Source of the DNA: Variovorax sp. IB41 | Lineage (GTDB): Bacteria > Pseudomonadota > Gammaproteobacteria > Burkholderiales > Burkholderiaceae_C | Assembly (NCBI RefSeq): GCF_016405905.1 | Contig: NZ_JAEFCB010000014.1 | Location: 62,001-126,000, forward strand | Direction: 5' to 3' | Length of the DNA: 64,000 nt | Part shown: positions 1-9,015 of the stretch, in pieces | Numbering within the stretch: position 1 is the stretch's first letter | How the letters are laid out: each line of letters begins with the position of its first letter | Program-made: the position numbers and the translations under genes | The notes under the pieces: generated by a model | What the model was told of the DNA's origin: nothing | The model's database searches: none | Seen by the model: only the letters and a program-made list of their open reading frames with translations

Positions 1-24
1 CAATTCGATGAAGATCAAGCGCAT
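1..24 (-). CDS. 5' end of a gene cut by the left edge
   Basis: Only eight codons are inside the window (M-R-L-I-F-I-E-L), read leftwards off the edge. The start is supported by a strong ribosome binding site: on the minus strand a GGGGGAG run lies six bases before the ATG at position 24. The 180 bases between it and the araC-type gene carry no other ORF and should hold its promoter. The product cannot be identified from eight residues. It lies in the same direction as the gluconate genes but is far enough downstream to be transcribed separately. Confidence 0.5.
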
Positions 25-204
25 CTGTCTCTCCCCCTTCGCTCGGGCACGCGTCAGCCCCAGGATGTGTAAAAAATCGCTACGCGTGTCGGGTGCGAGA
101 GGATAGCTCAAGAAAAGTGAAGGATAGGCAGGTTCCGGGACGCTGCCTACAGAGTATTCCGGGGCAACCTGCATGCGGCCTGACTGCGCATGCCGCGCCG
201 CCGC

Positions 205-1059
205 TCACGCCCGCGCAGAGGCGCGGAATTCGCCCGGCGTCATCCCCTGGAGGCGCCGGAAGTGGCGGTTGAAGTTCGAGATGTTGTTGAACCCCACCTC
301 GTAGCAGATGCTGCTCACTTGCTGGCGCGTCGAGGCCAGCAGGCGGCAGGCCGTGGCCACGCGCAGGCCGATCACGAAATCGGTGAAGGTCTGGCCGGTG
401 GCGCGGCGAAAGCTGCGCGAGAACGCGTTCTCCCGCATCCCCACGATCGCGCCCACTTCGCCCAGCGACATCGCCTCGGCGTAGTTGTCGCGGATGTGGT
501 CCATCGCCTTGTGGATGCGCACCGCGTGGCCGTGCTCGTCGGCCCCTTCGCCATGGAGCGCAGGCGCCTCGTCGGCGAGCAGCCGGTAGTCGGTCCACTG
601 CGCGAGTTCGTTCAGCAGCACCGTGAATTCGGAAAAACGCGCGAGCCCCTGCAGCGATGCGATGCGGCGCAGCCGCGCGAGCGTGCCTTCGCCCAGGCCT
701 ACGAACTGCACGCCGCGCCGCGCGCGCGCCAGGAGCGGCCCCGCATCGCCGAGCTCGGGAAAAAGCACCATGCCGCGGCGCAGCGGCTCGTCGCCGAAGC
801 GCAGCACGATGCCGTCCGCATCGCCGCCGGACATCGCCCGGTGCGCGAACGCCATGGTGTGCGGCAGGTGCGGGCCGAGCAGCACGACGGTGCCGGGCGC
901 GAAGCGGTGCGTCTCCTTGCGCGCGCCGCTGCCGATGCGAAGGCTCGCGGGCATCGTGCCGATCAGGTGCAGCTCGTGGTCGTGCAGGCAGCGCGGCTCG
1001 TGCGCGCAAGGCGTGAGCGGGAGCGCGACGGCGGGTTCGCAATGGACCGTGTTCAGCAA
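205..1059 (-). CDS. AraC-family transcriptional regulator
   Basis: 284 residues, normal length for the family. Residues 1-180 form the cupin-like sensing half, rich in His and Gly (for example RFAPGTVVLLGPHLPH near residue 55). The last 100 residues hold the two helix-turn-helix units: SLGEVGAIVGMRENAFSRSF and, nearer the end, VSSICYEVGFNNISNFNRHF, followed by the family signature MTPGEFR. The start is a TTG with GGAG upstream; no in-frame ATG is available near it, so the start is somewhat uncertain. It sits 39 bases downstream of the gluconokinase gene, in the same direction, and so may be the last gene of that operon. Its inducer and targets are not shown by the sequence. Confidence 0.88.
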   Translation of the reverse strand: MLNTVHCEPAVALPLTPCAHEPRCLHDHELHLIGTMPASLRIGSGARKETHRFAPGTVVLLGPHLPHTMAFAHRAMSGGDADGIVLRFGDEPLRRGMVLFPELGDAGPLLARARRGVQFVGLGEGTLARLRRIASLQGLARFSEFTVLLNELAQWTDYRLLADEAPALHGEGADEHGHAVRIHKAMDHIRDNYAEAMSLGEVGAIVGMRENAFSRSFRRATGQTFTDFVIGLRVATACRLLASTRQQVSSICYEVGFNNISNFNRHFRRLQGMTPGEFRASARA

Positions 1060-1098
1060 GACCGCATCTCCAATCTGCAGCGAAAGCGACGGGCCGCG

Positions 1099-2658
1099 TC
1101 AGCCCTGGCGCGCCGGCGGCGGCGCGGCGGTCTGCTGCTGGAACGCGGCCAGCAGCCGGTACTCCTCGCCCAGCTTGCGCGGCAGCGACAGGTACACCGG
1201 CAAGAGCTGCCGGTAGAGCGCGGCGTTCTTCGCATTGGGCGTGTGGCGGTGCGTGGCGCCGACCATGCCCGCGACCACGTCGAGCGAATCGACGTGGCCC
1301 AGCGCATAGAGCCCGAGCACCGCGGCGCCCAGGCACGAGCTCTCGAAGCTCTCGGGCACCACCACCTCGCGGTCGAACACGTCGGCCATCATCTGGCGCC
1401 ACATGCCCGAGCGCGCGAAGCCGCCGGTCGCCTTGATGTGCGCGCTGCGCCCCGCGATGGACTCGACCGCCGGCAGGATGCTGTAGAGGTTGAAGATCAC
1501 GCCCTCCAGCACCGCGCGGATCATGTGCTCCTTGCGGTGGTGGATGCCCAGGCCGAAGAAGGAGCCGCGCAAATCGGCGTTCCAGTAGGGCGCGCGCTCG
1601 CCGGTGAGAAAAGGGTGGAAGACGAGCCCCTCGGAGCCGGCCGACACGCGCTCGGCGATGCGCGTGAGCACCTCGTAGGTGTCGATGCCCAGGCGCTTGG
1701 CGGTCTCGGCCTCGGCCGAGGCAAACTCGTCGCGCACCCAGCGCAGGATGATGCCGCCGTTGTTCACCGGACCGCCCACCACCCAGCGCCGCTCGGCGAG
1801 CGCATAGCAGAAGGTGCGGCCCTCGGGGTCGGTCATCGGGTGGTCGACCACGGTGCGCATCGCGCCGCTGGTGCCGATGGTCACGGCCACCTCGCCGGGC
1901 GCGACCGCGTTCACGCCCAGGTTGGAGAGCACGCCGTCGTTGGCGCCGATGACGAAGGGCGTGTCGGCCGCAAGGCCCAACTGCGCCGCGACGTCCGCCG
2001 CGAGGCCCTCGATGTGCCAGGTGGTCGGCACCGGGCGCGGCAGCTGCTCGGCGCGCACGCCGGCCAGCGCGAGCGCGCCTTCGTCCCAGTCGAGCCGCTC
2101 CAGGTTGAAGAGCCCGGTGGCCGAGGCGATCGAATAGTCGACCTGCCACTGCCCGAAGAGCCGGAAGAACACGTACTCCTTGATGCCGACGAAGCGTGCC
2201 GCGCTGGCGAAGAGTTCGGCGCGCTCGTGGCGCAGCCACACCAGCTTGACCAGCGGCGACATCGGATGGATCGGCGTGCCGGTGCGGCGGTAGATCGCGT
2301 CGCCGTCCCATTCGTCGCGAATGCGTCCGGCCCATGCCGAGGCGCGGTGGTCGGCCCAGGTGATGCTGCGCGTGAGCGGCGCGCCCGCGGCGTCCACCAG
2401 GACGAGGCTGTGCATCGCCGCGCTGAAGGACACCGCGAGCACGTCGCCCGGCGCGGCCTGGCAGGCCTTCACGCAGCCGGCGATGGTCTGCAGCACGGCC
2501 TGGAAGATCTGCTCGGGGTCCTGCTCGGCGGCCGCGGCCTCGGGCTGCAGCAGCGGGTACTCGGCCGCGTCGTGCGCCAGCACGCGCCCGGCCGGCGTGA
2601 AAGCCACCGCCTTGGTGCTGGTGGTTCCGATGTCGACCCCGATGACGATGCGGCCCAT
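1099..2658 (-). CDS. gntK: FGGY-family carbohydrate kinase, gluconokinase type
   Basis: 519 residues, typical of FGGY kinases. The N-terminal phosphate loop IGVDIGTTSTKAVAF is at residues 5-19, the first FGGY domain runs to about residue 250, and the second (ATP-binding) domain carries GTSGAMR near residue 265 and the C-terminal ATGGFARSG motif near 410. Sequence style and the adjacent GntP-type permease and LacI-type repressor point to phosphorylation of gluconate to 6-phosphogluconate in the cytoplasm, as in the FGGY-type GntK of Bacillus rather than the P-loop GntK of E. coli. Xylulose or another sugar acid is possible. It lies 42 bases behind the permease in one operon. Confidence 0.85.
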   Translation of the reverse strand: MGRIVIGVDIGTTSTKAVAFTPAGRVLAHDAAEYPLLQPEAAAAEQDPEQIFQAVLQTIAGCVKACQAAPGDVLAVSFSAAMHSLVLVDAAGAPLTRSITWADHRASAWAGRIRDEWDGDAIYRRTGTPIHPMSPLVKLVWLRHERAELFASAARFVGIKEYVFFRLFGQWQVDYSIASATGLFNLERLDWDEGALALAGVRAEQLPRPVPTTWHIEGLAADVAAQLGLAADTPFVIGANDGVLSNLGVNAVAPGEVAVTIGTSGAMRTVVDHPMTDPEGRTFCYALAERRWVVGGPVNNGGIILRWVRDEFASAEAETAKRLGIDTYEVLTRIAERVSAGSEGLVFHPFLTGERAPYWNADLRGSFFGLGIHHRKEHMIRAVLEGVIFNLYSILPAVESIAGRSAHIKATGGFARSGMWRQMMADVFDREVVVPESFESSCLGAAVLGLYALGHVDSLDVVAGMVGATHRHTPNAKNAALYRQLLPVYLSLPRKLGEEYRLLAAFQQQTAAPPPARQG

Positions 2659-2700
2659 GGCGTTGGTCTCCTTGCTTGCGATGGCGTTCAGCCGGCCATG

Positions 2701-4062
2701 CTAGACGACCATGCCCAGAAGCATGATGAAGACGATGGCCACCACCGAGATCAGCGTCTCCATCACCGTCCAGGTCTTGAAGGTCTCGGCCACCGTCATG
2801 TTGAAGTACTGCTTCACGAGCCAGAAGCCCGCGTCGTTCACGTGCGAAAGAATCAGCGAGCCCGCGCCCGTGGCCAGCACCAGCAGCTCGCGGTTCACGC
2901 CCGGCACCATGGTGGCGAGCGGCGCGACGATGCCCGCGCCCGTGATGGTGGCGACCGTGGCCGAGCCCGTGGCGATGCGGATCACGCCCGCCACCAGCCA
3001 GGCCAGCAGGATCGGCGAGACCTGCGCCTGCAGCGCCATGTGGCCGATCGCGTTGCCCACGCCGCTGGCCACCAGCATCTGCTTGAAGCCGCCGCCCGCG
3101 CCGATGATGAGCACGATGGCCGCGGTGGGCGCGAGGCTGTCGTCCACGAACTTCATGATCTGCTTGCTCGTGAACCCGCGCGCCGTGCCGAAGGTGTAGA
3201 GCGAGAGCAGCAGCGCCGCCAGCAGCGCGGTGATCGGGTGGCCGATGAAGTCCATCCACTGGCGCACGATGTTCTTCTCGTCCAGCGCCACGTCGGCGAA
3301 GGTCTTCAGCAGCATCAGCGCCACCGGCAGCAGCACCGTGACCAGCGTGATGCCGAAGCCCGGCAGCTCGCGCGCCTCGGGCTCGCGCGCCAGTTGCGCC
3401 AGCAGTTCGGGCGATGCCTCGCCCGGCACGTATTTCGAGATGAACTTGCCGAAGATCGGGCCCGCGATCATCGCGGTGGGCAGGCCGACGATGAGGCCGT
3501 AGAAGATGGTCTTGCCGATGTCGGCGCCGAACACGCCGATTGCCAGCAGCGGCCCCGGGTGCGGCGGCACGAGGCCGTGCACCACCGACAGGCCCGCCAG
3601 CAGCGGAATGCCGATGCGGATGAGCGACACGCCCGTGCGCCGCGCCACGATGAACACCAGCGGAATCAGGAGCACGAAGCCGATCTCGAAGAAGAGCGGA
3701 ATGCCCACCAGGAAGGCCGCGAACATCATGGCCCAGTGCACGCGCTCGCGGCCGAAGGCGTCCACCAGCGTGCGCGCGATGCGGTCGGCGCCGCCCGACT
3801 CGGCCATCATCTTGCCCAGCATGGTGCCCAGGCCCAGCACGATGCCCACGAAGCCGAGCACGCCGCCGAAACCGTCCTGGAAGGACTTCATCACCAGGTC
3901 CACCGGCATGCCCGAAGTGAGGCCCAGGAACCCCGCGGCCAGCGTGAGCGCGATGAAGGGGTGCACGCGCCAGCGCGTGATCAGAAGGATGAGCCCGAGG
4001 ATCGCCACCAGGGCGTCGACGAGCAGGAAAACCTCTTTGCTCATTCCGAACATTCCGAACAT
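2701..4062 (-). CDS. gntP: GntP-family gluconate:H+ symporter
   Basis: 453 residues from the chosen start, matching the 440-450 of the family. It has twelve or more hydrophobic segments across its length and the family-typical stretches GLVPPHPGPL (about residue 160) and the late GSATVATITG (about residue 335). The inner-membrane protein should import gluconate or a related sugar acid. The start is set by AGGAG seven bases before the ATG at 4062; an ORF extension further upstream runs through operator sequence and is not coding. It is first in the operon with the kinase and divergent from the LacI-type repressor, and three palindromes in the shared 202-base gap should control it. Confidence 0.9.
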   Translation of the reverse strand: MFGMFGMSKEVFLLVDALVAILGLILLITRWRVHPFIALTLAAGFLGLTSGMPVDLVMKSFQDGFGGVLGFVGIVLGLGTMLGKMMAESGGADRIARTLVDAFGRERVHWAMMFAAFLVGIPLFFEIGFVLLIPLVFIVARRTGVSLIRIGIPLLAGLSVVHGLVPPHPGPLLAIGVFGADIGKTIFYGLIVGLPTAMIAGPIFGKFISKYVPGEASPELLAQLAREPEARELPGFGITLVTVLLPVALMLLKTFADVALDEKNIVRQWMDFIGHPITALLAALLLSLYTFGTARGFTSKQIMKFVDDSLAPTAAIVLIIGAGGGFKQMLVASGVGNAIGHMALQAQVSPILLAWLVAGVIRIATGSATVATITGAGIVAPLATMVPGVNRELLVLATGAGSLILSHVNDAGFWLVKQYFNMTVAETFKTWTVMETLISVVAIVFIMLLGMVV

Positions 4063-4119
4063 GTCTTGTCTCCTGAGTCCGGGGGCTGCGAGGGCGCCCG
4101 GTGGGTGGAACGACGGCGG

Positions 4120-4133
4120 GGACAGCGCTATCC
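4120..4133. promoter_or_regulatory. Operator-like palindrome O1 (permease-proximal)
   Basis: The sequence GGACAGCGCTATCC differs by one base from the perfect palindrome found at 4210-4223. It lies 57 bases upstream of the permease start. The central CpG is usual for LacI/GalR-family operators, and a LacI-type gene starts 131 bases away. The function is inferred from symmetry, repetition and position. Confidence 0.7.
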
Positions 4134-4150
4134 CGCACAATCCAAAAAAA

Positions 4151-4160
4151 CCAGCGCTGG
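4151..4160. promoter_or_regulatory. Short palindrome between the operators
   Basis: CCAGCGCTGG is a perfect ten-base palindrome sharing the AGCGCT core of the three flanking or downstream operator copies. It could be a weaker auxiliary site or chance in GC-rich DNA. Confidence 0.35.
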
Positions 4161-4193
4161 CAGTTCCGGGTTTCTCCGGTCGGCAAAGGGCTG

Positions 4194-4223
4194 GGACAGC
4201 GCTATCCTAGGACAGCGCTGTCC
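4194..4223. promoter_or_regulatory. Tandem operator-like palindromes O2 and O3
   Basis: O2 (4194-4207, GGACAGCGCTATCC) is the same 14-mer as O1. O3 (4210-4223, GGACAGCGCTGTCC) is a perfect 14-base palindrome. Their starts are 16 bases apart and O3 ends 41 bases before the repressor's ATG, where an autoregulatory site would be expected. Spacing of O1 to O2 is 74 bases, or to O3 90 bases, which would allow looping by a LacI-type tetramer; that is inference. Confidence 0.75.
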
Positions 4224-4264
4224 GATTCAATCTTGGTATTAACCCTGAGAAACGACCAACGACC

Positions 4265-5308
4265 ATGGCCGACGTCCCCGAGCGCCCCCGTTCCCGCTCT
4301 GTCTCCCGTTCTTCCAGTCACGTGACCCTCGACGACGTGGCGCGCGTCTCGGGCGTGAGCGCGATCACCGTCTCCCGTGCGCTGCGCGGCGCGCGCAACG
4401 TGGCGCCCGAGCTGAAGGCGCGCGTGCAGGCGGCGGTCGATGCGCTGGGCTACGTGCCCAACGTGGCGGCGCGCGCCCTCGCCTCGGCGCGCAGCTCGCA
4501 CGTGGCGGTGCTGATTCCGTCGCTCACCAACCAGCTCTTCGTGGAACTGCTCGAGGCGGTGCAGGACGCGCTGGCGCCGCACGGCTTCCAGTCGCTCATC
4601 GGCGTGACCCACTACGACCCCACGCAGGAAGAGGCGCTGCTGCGCAGCTACCTCTCGCAGCGGCCGGCCGGCGTGCTGCTGACCGGGTTCGATCGCAGCG
4701 CCGCGTCCCTGCGCATGCTCGAGCGCAGCCACGCGCCCTGTGTGTACCTGATGGAAACCTCGGCCGCGCCCGGCATCCACAGCGTGGGCTTCTCGCAGCA
4801 GGACGCGGGCCGCGCCATCGTGCAGCACCTGCTCGCGCGCGGCCGCCGCCGCATCGCCTACGCCGCCGGCCAGCTCGACCCGCGCGTGATGCTGCGCCTG
4901 GAGGGCTACCGCGAGGCGCTGCGCGCGGCCGGCTGCCACGACCCGGGGCTCGAACTGCTCGTGCCCGGGCCGACCTCCATGGCGCTGGGCGGCCGGCAGT
5001 TCGAGGACCTGCTCGCGCGCCACCCCGACGTGGACGCCATCTTCTATTGCAACGACGACCTCGCCCAGGGCGCACTGCTCGCCGCACTGCGCACCGGCGT
5101 GAAGGTGCCCGAGCGGGTGGCGATCGCGGGCTTCAACGACCTGGGGGGCAGCGACCAGATGCTGCCGCCGCTCACCACCGTGCGCACCCCGCGCCAGGCG
5201 ATCGGCGAGCGCGCGGCGACCATGCTGCTCGCGCTGATGCGCCAAGAGACCGTGGCCGAGCGCACGCTGGACCTGGGCTTCGAGCTGATGGTGCGGCAGA
5301 GCAGCTGA
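4265..5308 (+). CDS. gntR: LacI-family repressor of the gluconate genes
   Basis: 347 residues. The LacI-type helix-turn-helix is at about residues 20-43 (VTLDDVARVSGVSAITVSRA), followed by the hinge helix near GYVPNVAARALA and a periplasmic-binding-protein fold for the effector (residues 65-345). It is divergent from the permease/kinase operon with operator palindromes in between, the usual arrangement for a gluconate- or 6-phosphogluconate-responsive repressor such as E. coli GntR. The effector is inferred from the neighbours only. Confidence 0.87.
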   Translation: MADVPERPRSRSVSRSSSHVTLDDVARVSGVSAITVSRALRGARNVAPELKARVQAAVDALGYVPNVAARALASARSSHVAVLIPSLTNQLFVELLEAVQDALAPHGFQSLIGVTHYDPTQEEALLRSYLSQRPAGVLLTGFDRSAASLRMLERSHAPCVYLMETSAAPGIHSVGFSQQDAGRAIVQHLLARGRRRIAYAAGQLDPRVMLRLEGYREALRAAGCHDPGLELLVPGPTSMALGGRQFEDLLARHPDVDAIFYCNDDLAQGALLAALRTGVKVPERVAIAGFNDLGGSDQMLPPLTTVRTPRQAIGERAATMLLALMRQETVAERTLDLGFELMVRQSS

Positions 5309-5314
5309 GTGCGC

Positions 5315-8300
5315 TCAATGCGAGACGACGGCGATTCCCTTGAACTGCCCTGCCTGCGCCTTCTCCTTTTTTTCCGGCCGCGGATAGCGCTCCGGCGAGA
5401 AGCGGTGCAGCAGCTCCGCCTCGCGCTCGTTGGCGAGCGCGAGGTTGGCCAGCTTCACATGCCCGAAGCCGCGGATCGAGAGCGGCAGCGCAGCGATCTG
5501 CGCGGCGATCTGCTGGTTGGCCGCTGAAAGTTCGGCGGCCAGTTCTTCGAGCCGCTGGTCGAACCGGGCGATGAGCGCGCGCTCCGTCCGGCGCTCCTGC
5601 GTGTAGCCGAACAGGTCCAGGCCCGTGCCGCGCAGCCGCTTGCCGTGCGCGAGCCACTTCATCATCGGCAGCATCCAGGCACCGAGGCGGATCTTCGCGG
5701 GTGCCTGGCCGTTCGCGGGGCGCGCGAGCAGCGGCGGGGCCATGTGGAATTCCAGCTTCAGCTCGCCTTCGAACTGGTCCTTGAGCTTCTGCAGGAACGC
5801 GCCGTCGGTGTAGAGGCGCGCGACCTCGTACTCGTCCTTGTAGCTCATGAGCTTCAGGAGGCTGCGCGCCGCGTTGCGCGTGAGCGGCAGGCGTGCATCG
5901 CCGCCCGGCAGCGCGGCTTCGGCCGCCTGCAGCGCGCGGATGCGCTGGTCGAAGCGCGCGGCCCATGCGGCGTTCTGGTAGCCGGTGAGATGGCGGCGCG
6001 CATCGGCGAGCAGCGCGTCCAGCGGGCGCTCGTCGGCCTGCTGCGCCTCTGCATTCATTGGCGCGGCACGCAACTGGTCCAGCGCGGCGGGATCACCCGC
6101 TGCGAGCCGGCCCAGCGAGAACGCCGACTGGTTCGCCGCCACGGCCACGCCGTTGAGTTCGATCGCATGCATCAGTGCCTCCAGGCTCAGCGGCACCAGG
6201 CCGCGCTGCCACGCATAGCCGGTCGCGACGATGTTCGCGGCCAGCGTGTCGCCCAGGAACTCTTCGGCCAGGCTCTGTGCGTCGAAGGTCTCGACCTGTT
6301 CCTCGCCCGCGACGAAGCGCATCTTCTCCAGCAGCAGATCGACGTGCAGGTCGGCATCGGGATTGCGCAGCGACTCGGCCACGGGAATCTCGTGGATGTT
6401 CGCAAGCACGCGCGTGCGTCCGTGCCGCACGGTCTGCAACGCGTCGGGCGAGGCGCCCACCACCACGTCGCACGCGAGGATGGCGTCGGCCTGCTGCGTG
6501 TCGATGCGCACCTGGTTCAGCCGCTCGGGCGTGTCGGCCAGCCGCACGAAGCTCAGAACCGAGCCGCCCTTCTGCGCGAAGCCCATGAAGTCGAGCACGC
6601 TGGCCGATTTTCCTTCGAGGTGCGCGGCCATCGCGATGACCGCGCCCACCGTCACCACGCCGGTGCCGCCCACGCCGGTCACCAGCAAATCGTAGGGGCC
6701 GGTCCACGCATGCGGCGCGGGATGCGCGAGCGCGGCCACGCGGTGCAGGAAGGCGTCGCGCCCGGCCGCCAGCGCCCCGCTCTTGCGGCGCAGCTTGCCG
6801 CCGGTGACGCCCACGAAGCTCGGGCAGAAGCCCTTGGCGCAGGAATAGTCCTTGTTGCAGCTGGTCTGGTCGATCTTGCGCTTGCGGCCCATGGGCGTTT
6901 CGTGCGGCAGCACGGCCACGCAGTTGCTCTGCACGGTGCAGTCGCCGCAGCCTTCGCACACGGCCTCGTTGATGTAGAGGCGCTTGGGCGGATCGGCCAG
7001 CTCGCCCTTCTTGCGGCGGCGGCGCTTCTCGGCGGCGCAGGTCTGCTCGTAGATGAGCACGGTCACGCCGGGCATTTCGCGCAGGCGCCGCTGCACCGCG
7101 TCGAGCGCGGCGCGGTCGTGGAACTCGGTGCCTGCAGGAAACTTGTTCTTGATGGCGTCGTACTTGTCGATGGCATCGCTCACCAAGACCACCTTGGTGA
7201 CGCCTTCCGATTCCACCTGCCGCGCGATCGCATCCACGCTGATCACGCCGTCCACCGGCTGCCCGCCGGTCATCGCGACCGCGTCGTTGAAGAGGATCTT
7301 GTAGGTGAGCGTCGCCTTGGCCGCGACCGCCTGCCGGATCGCGAGATAGCCCGAGTGGTAGTAGGTGCCGTCGCCCAGGTTCTGGAACACATGCGGCGTC
7401 TTGGTGAACATGGCGTGCGAGATCCAGTCCACGCCCTCGCCGCCCATCTGGATGAGGCCCGCGGTGCTGCGGTCCATCCAGTTGGCCATGAAGTGGCAGC
7501 CGATGCCCGCGCGCGCGGTCGATCCCTCGGGCACCTTGGTGCTGGTGTTGTGCGGGCAGCCGGCGCAGAAGTACGGAACGCGCTTGACGGCATCGCTCGC
7601 GTTGCCCAGCAGGTCGGGCGGCGTGAAGTCGCGCACATGCTGCAGGTGGTCGCCCAGGTCGTGGTTGTCGGGGAAGTGCACGGCCAGCCAGTGCGCGACC
7701 AGCTCGATGAGGCGCGAAGGCCGCAGCTCGCCGAGCGCGGAGACGAGCGGCTGGCCTTCGCGGTCGTGCTTGCCCACGAGCACGGGGCGCGCATCGGGCG
7801 GCGCGTTGTAGAAGATGTCGCGCAGCTGCGTCTCGACCACCGCGCCCTTCTCTTCCACCACGAGGATCTCGCCGAGCCCGCGTGCGAATTCCTTCAGGCG
7901 CGTCTGCTCGAGCGGAAAGCTCAGGCCCACCTTATAGAGCCGCACGCCGGCGCGCGCCAGTTGCTCGGGCGAGAGCTCCAGGCGCCGCAGCACTTCCATC
8001 AGGTCGTGGTGCGCCTTGCCGCAGGTGACGATGCCCACCTTGGCATGCGGGCTCACGATGACGTGGCGGTCGATGCTGTTGCGCTGCGTGAACGCGGCCA
8101 CGGCGGCGAGCTTGTCTTCCAGCCGCGACTCGATGCGCAGCGACGGCAGATCGGGCCAGCGGTAGTGCAGGCCGTCGGGCGGCGCGGCATGGCCGGTGGC
8201 GGCGCGCACCGCATCGGCGTCTTCCCAGTCGGCGACGCGCGCGTTCACCGCGTCGAGGTCCACGGTGCCCGCGCTCTCGACGATCTCGGACAGCGCCGCC

Positions 8301-8923
8301 ATGCCGACCCACGCGCCCGAATAGCGCGAGAGCTCGTAGCCGTAGAGGCCGAACTCCAGGTACTCGGCCACGCTCGCGGGCTGCATCACCGGCATGCGCC
8401 AGGCCATGAAGGCGTGGTCGCTCTGGTGCGGCATCGACGACGAGACGCAGCCGTGGTCGTCGCCCGCCACCACCAGCACGCCGCCGCGGGGCGACGAGCC
8501 GTAGGCGTTGCCGTGCTTGAGCGCATCGCCCGCGCGGTCCACGCCCGGCCCCTTGCCGTACCACATGGCATAGACGCCATCGACGGTGCGCTCGGGGTCG
8601 GACTCCACGCGCTGCGTGCCCAGCACCTGCGTGGCCGCAAGCTCCTCGTTCACCGCGGGCACGAAGCGGATGCCGGTCTGCTTGAAGCGCTCGCCGGCCT
8701 TCCAGATGGCCTGGTCGACCATGCCCAGCGGCGAGCCGCGGTAGCCGCTCACGAAGCCCTGCGTGTGCAGGCCGCGCGCCGCGTCGCGCTGTTTCTGCAT
8801 CGCCAGGATGCGGATCAGCGCATGCGTGCCGGTGAGAAAGACCGAGCCGGCATCGGCCCAAAGGTTGTCGGAGAGCTGGTAGTCGGGCCGTCGCAGCGCG
8901 GCCGTCTTGTGGGGGGCGTTCAT
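5315..8923 (-). CDS. Indolepyruvate ferredoxin oxidoreductase, fused alpha/beta subunits with DUF6537 tail
   Basis: 1202 residues, the usual size for the fused form. The N-terminal pyrimidine-binding domain holds GYRGSPLG (60-67). The thiamine-diphosphate domain holds CAGCPHNTST near residue 450 and the GGEG motif near 490. Iron-sulfur ligands follow: CEGCGDC near 656 and a second group CAKGFCPS near 693. The IorB-like gamma domain with GVGGTGVVT begins about residue 745, and the last 220 residues match the DUF6537 region found only in fused enzymes. It oxidatively decarboxylates aryl or branched 2-oxo acids to acyl-CoA, passing electrons to ferredoxin. No ferredoxin gene is adjacent. A divergent Lrp-type gene starts 92 bases away and is its likely regulator. 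Confidence 0.9.
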   Translation of the reverse strand: MNAPHKTAALRRPDYQLSDNLWADAGSVFLTGTHALIRILAMQKQRDAARGLHTQGFVSGYRGSPLGMVDQAIWKAGERFKQTGIRFVPAVNEELAATQVLGTQRVESDPERTVDGVYAMWYGKGPGVDRAGDALKHGNAYGSSPRGGVLVVAGDDHGCVSSSMPHQSDHAFMAWRMPVMQPASVAEYLEFGLYGYELSRYSGAWVGMAALSEIVESAGTVDLDAVNARVADWEDADAVRAATGHAAPPDGLHYRWPDLPSLRIESRLEDKLAAVAAFTQRNSIDRHVIVSPHAKVGIVTCGKAHHDLMEVLRRLELSPEQLARAGVRLYKVGLSFPLEQTRLKEFARGLGEILVVEEKGAVVETQLRDIFYNAPPDARPVLVGKHDREGQPLVSALGELRPSRLIELVAHWLAVHFPDNHDLGDHLQHVRDFTPPDLLGNASDAVKRVPYFCAGCPHNTSTKVPEGSTARAGIGCHFMANWMDRSTAGLIQMGGEGVDWISHAMFTKTPHVFQNLGDGTYYHSGYLAIRQAVAAKATLTYKILFNDAVAMTGGQPVDGVISVDAIARQVESEGVTKVVLVSDAIDKYDAIKNKFPAGTEFHDRAALDAVQRRLREMPGVTVLIYEQTCAAEKRRRRKKGELADPPKRLYINEAVCEGCGDCTVQSNCVAVLPHETPMGRKRKIDQTSCNKDYSCAKGFCPSFVGVTGGKLRRKSGALAAGRDAFLHRVAALAHPAPHAWTGPYDLLVTGVGGTGVVTVGAVIAMAAHLEGKSASVLDFMGFAQKGGSVLSFVRLADTPERLNQVRIDTQQADAILACDVVVGASPDALQTVRHGRTRVLANIHEIPVAESLRNPDADLHVDLLLEKMRFVAGEEQVETFDAQSLAEEFLGDTLAANIVATGYAWQRGLVPLSLEALMHAIELNGVAVAANQSAFSLGRLAAGDPAALDQLRAAPMNAEAQQADERPLDALLADARRHLTGYQNAAWAARFDQRIRALQAAEAALPGGDARLPLTRNAARSLLKLMSYKDEYEVARLYTDGAFLQKLKDQFEGELKLEFHMAPPLLARPANGQAPAKIRLGAWMLPMMKWLAHGKRLRGTGLDLFGYTQERRTERALIARFDQRLEELAAELSAANQQIAAQIAALPLSIRGFGHVKLANLALANEREAELLHRFSPERYPRPEKKEKAQAGQFKGIAVVSH

Positions 8924-9015
8924 GCCCGGAATTGTTCTGCCGCACCCCGAGTAAGTGTTTCTTCAATACACTGGCGCAGACCCTTGTTTGAAGAAGAATC
9001 CACTCGAAAACCACC

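Noticed and set aside
80..4242. Very long ORFs of over 1300 residues on both strands across the gluconate genes
   Set aside because: They are frame shadows in GC-rich DNA: composition is Arg/Ala/His repeats without family motifs, and they run over operator sequences and across real genes with clear motifs.
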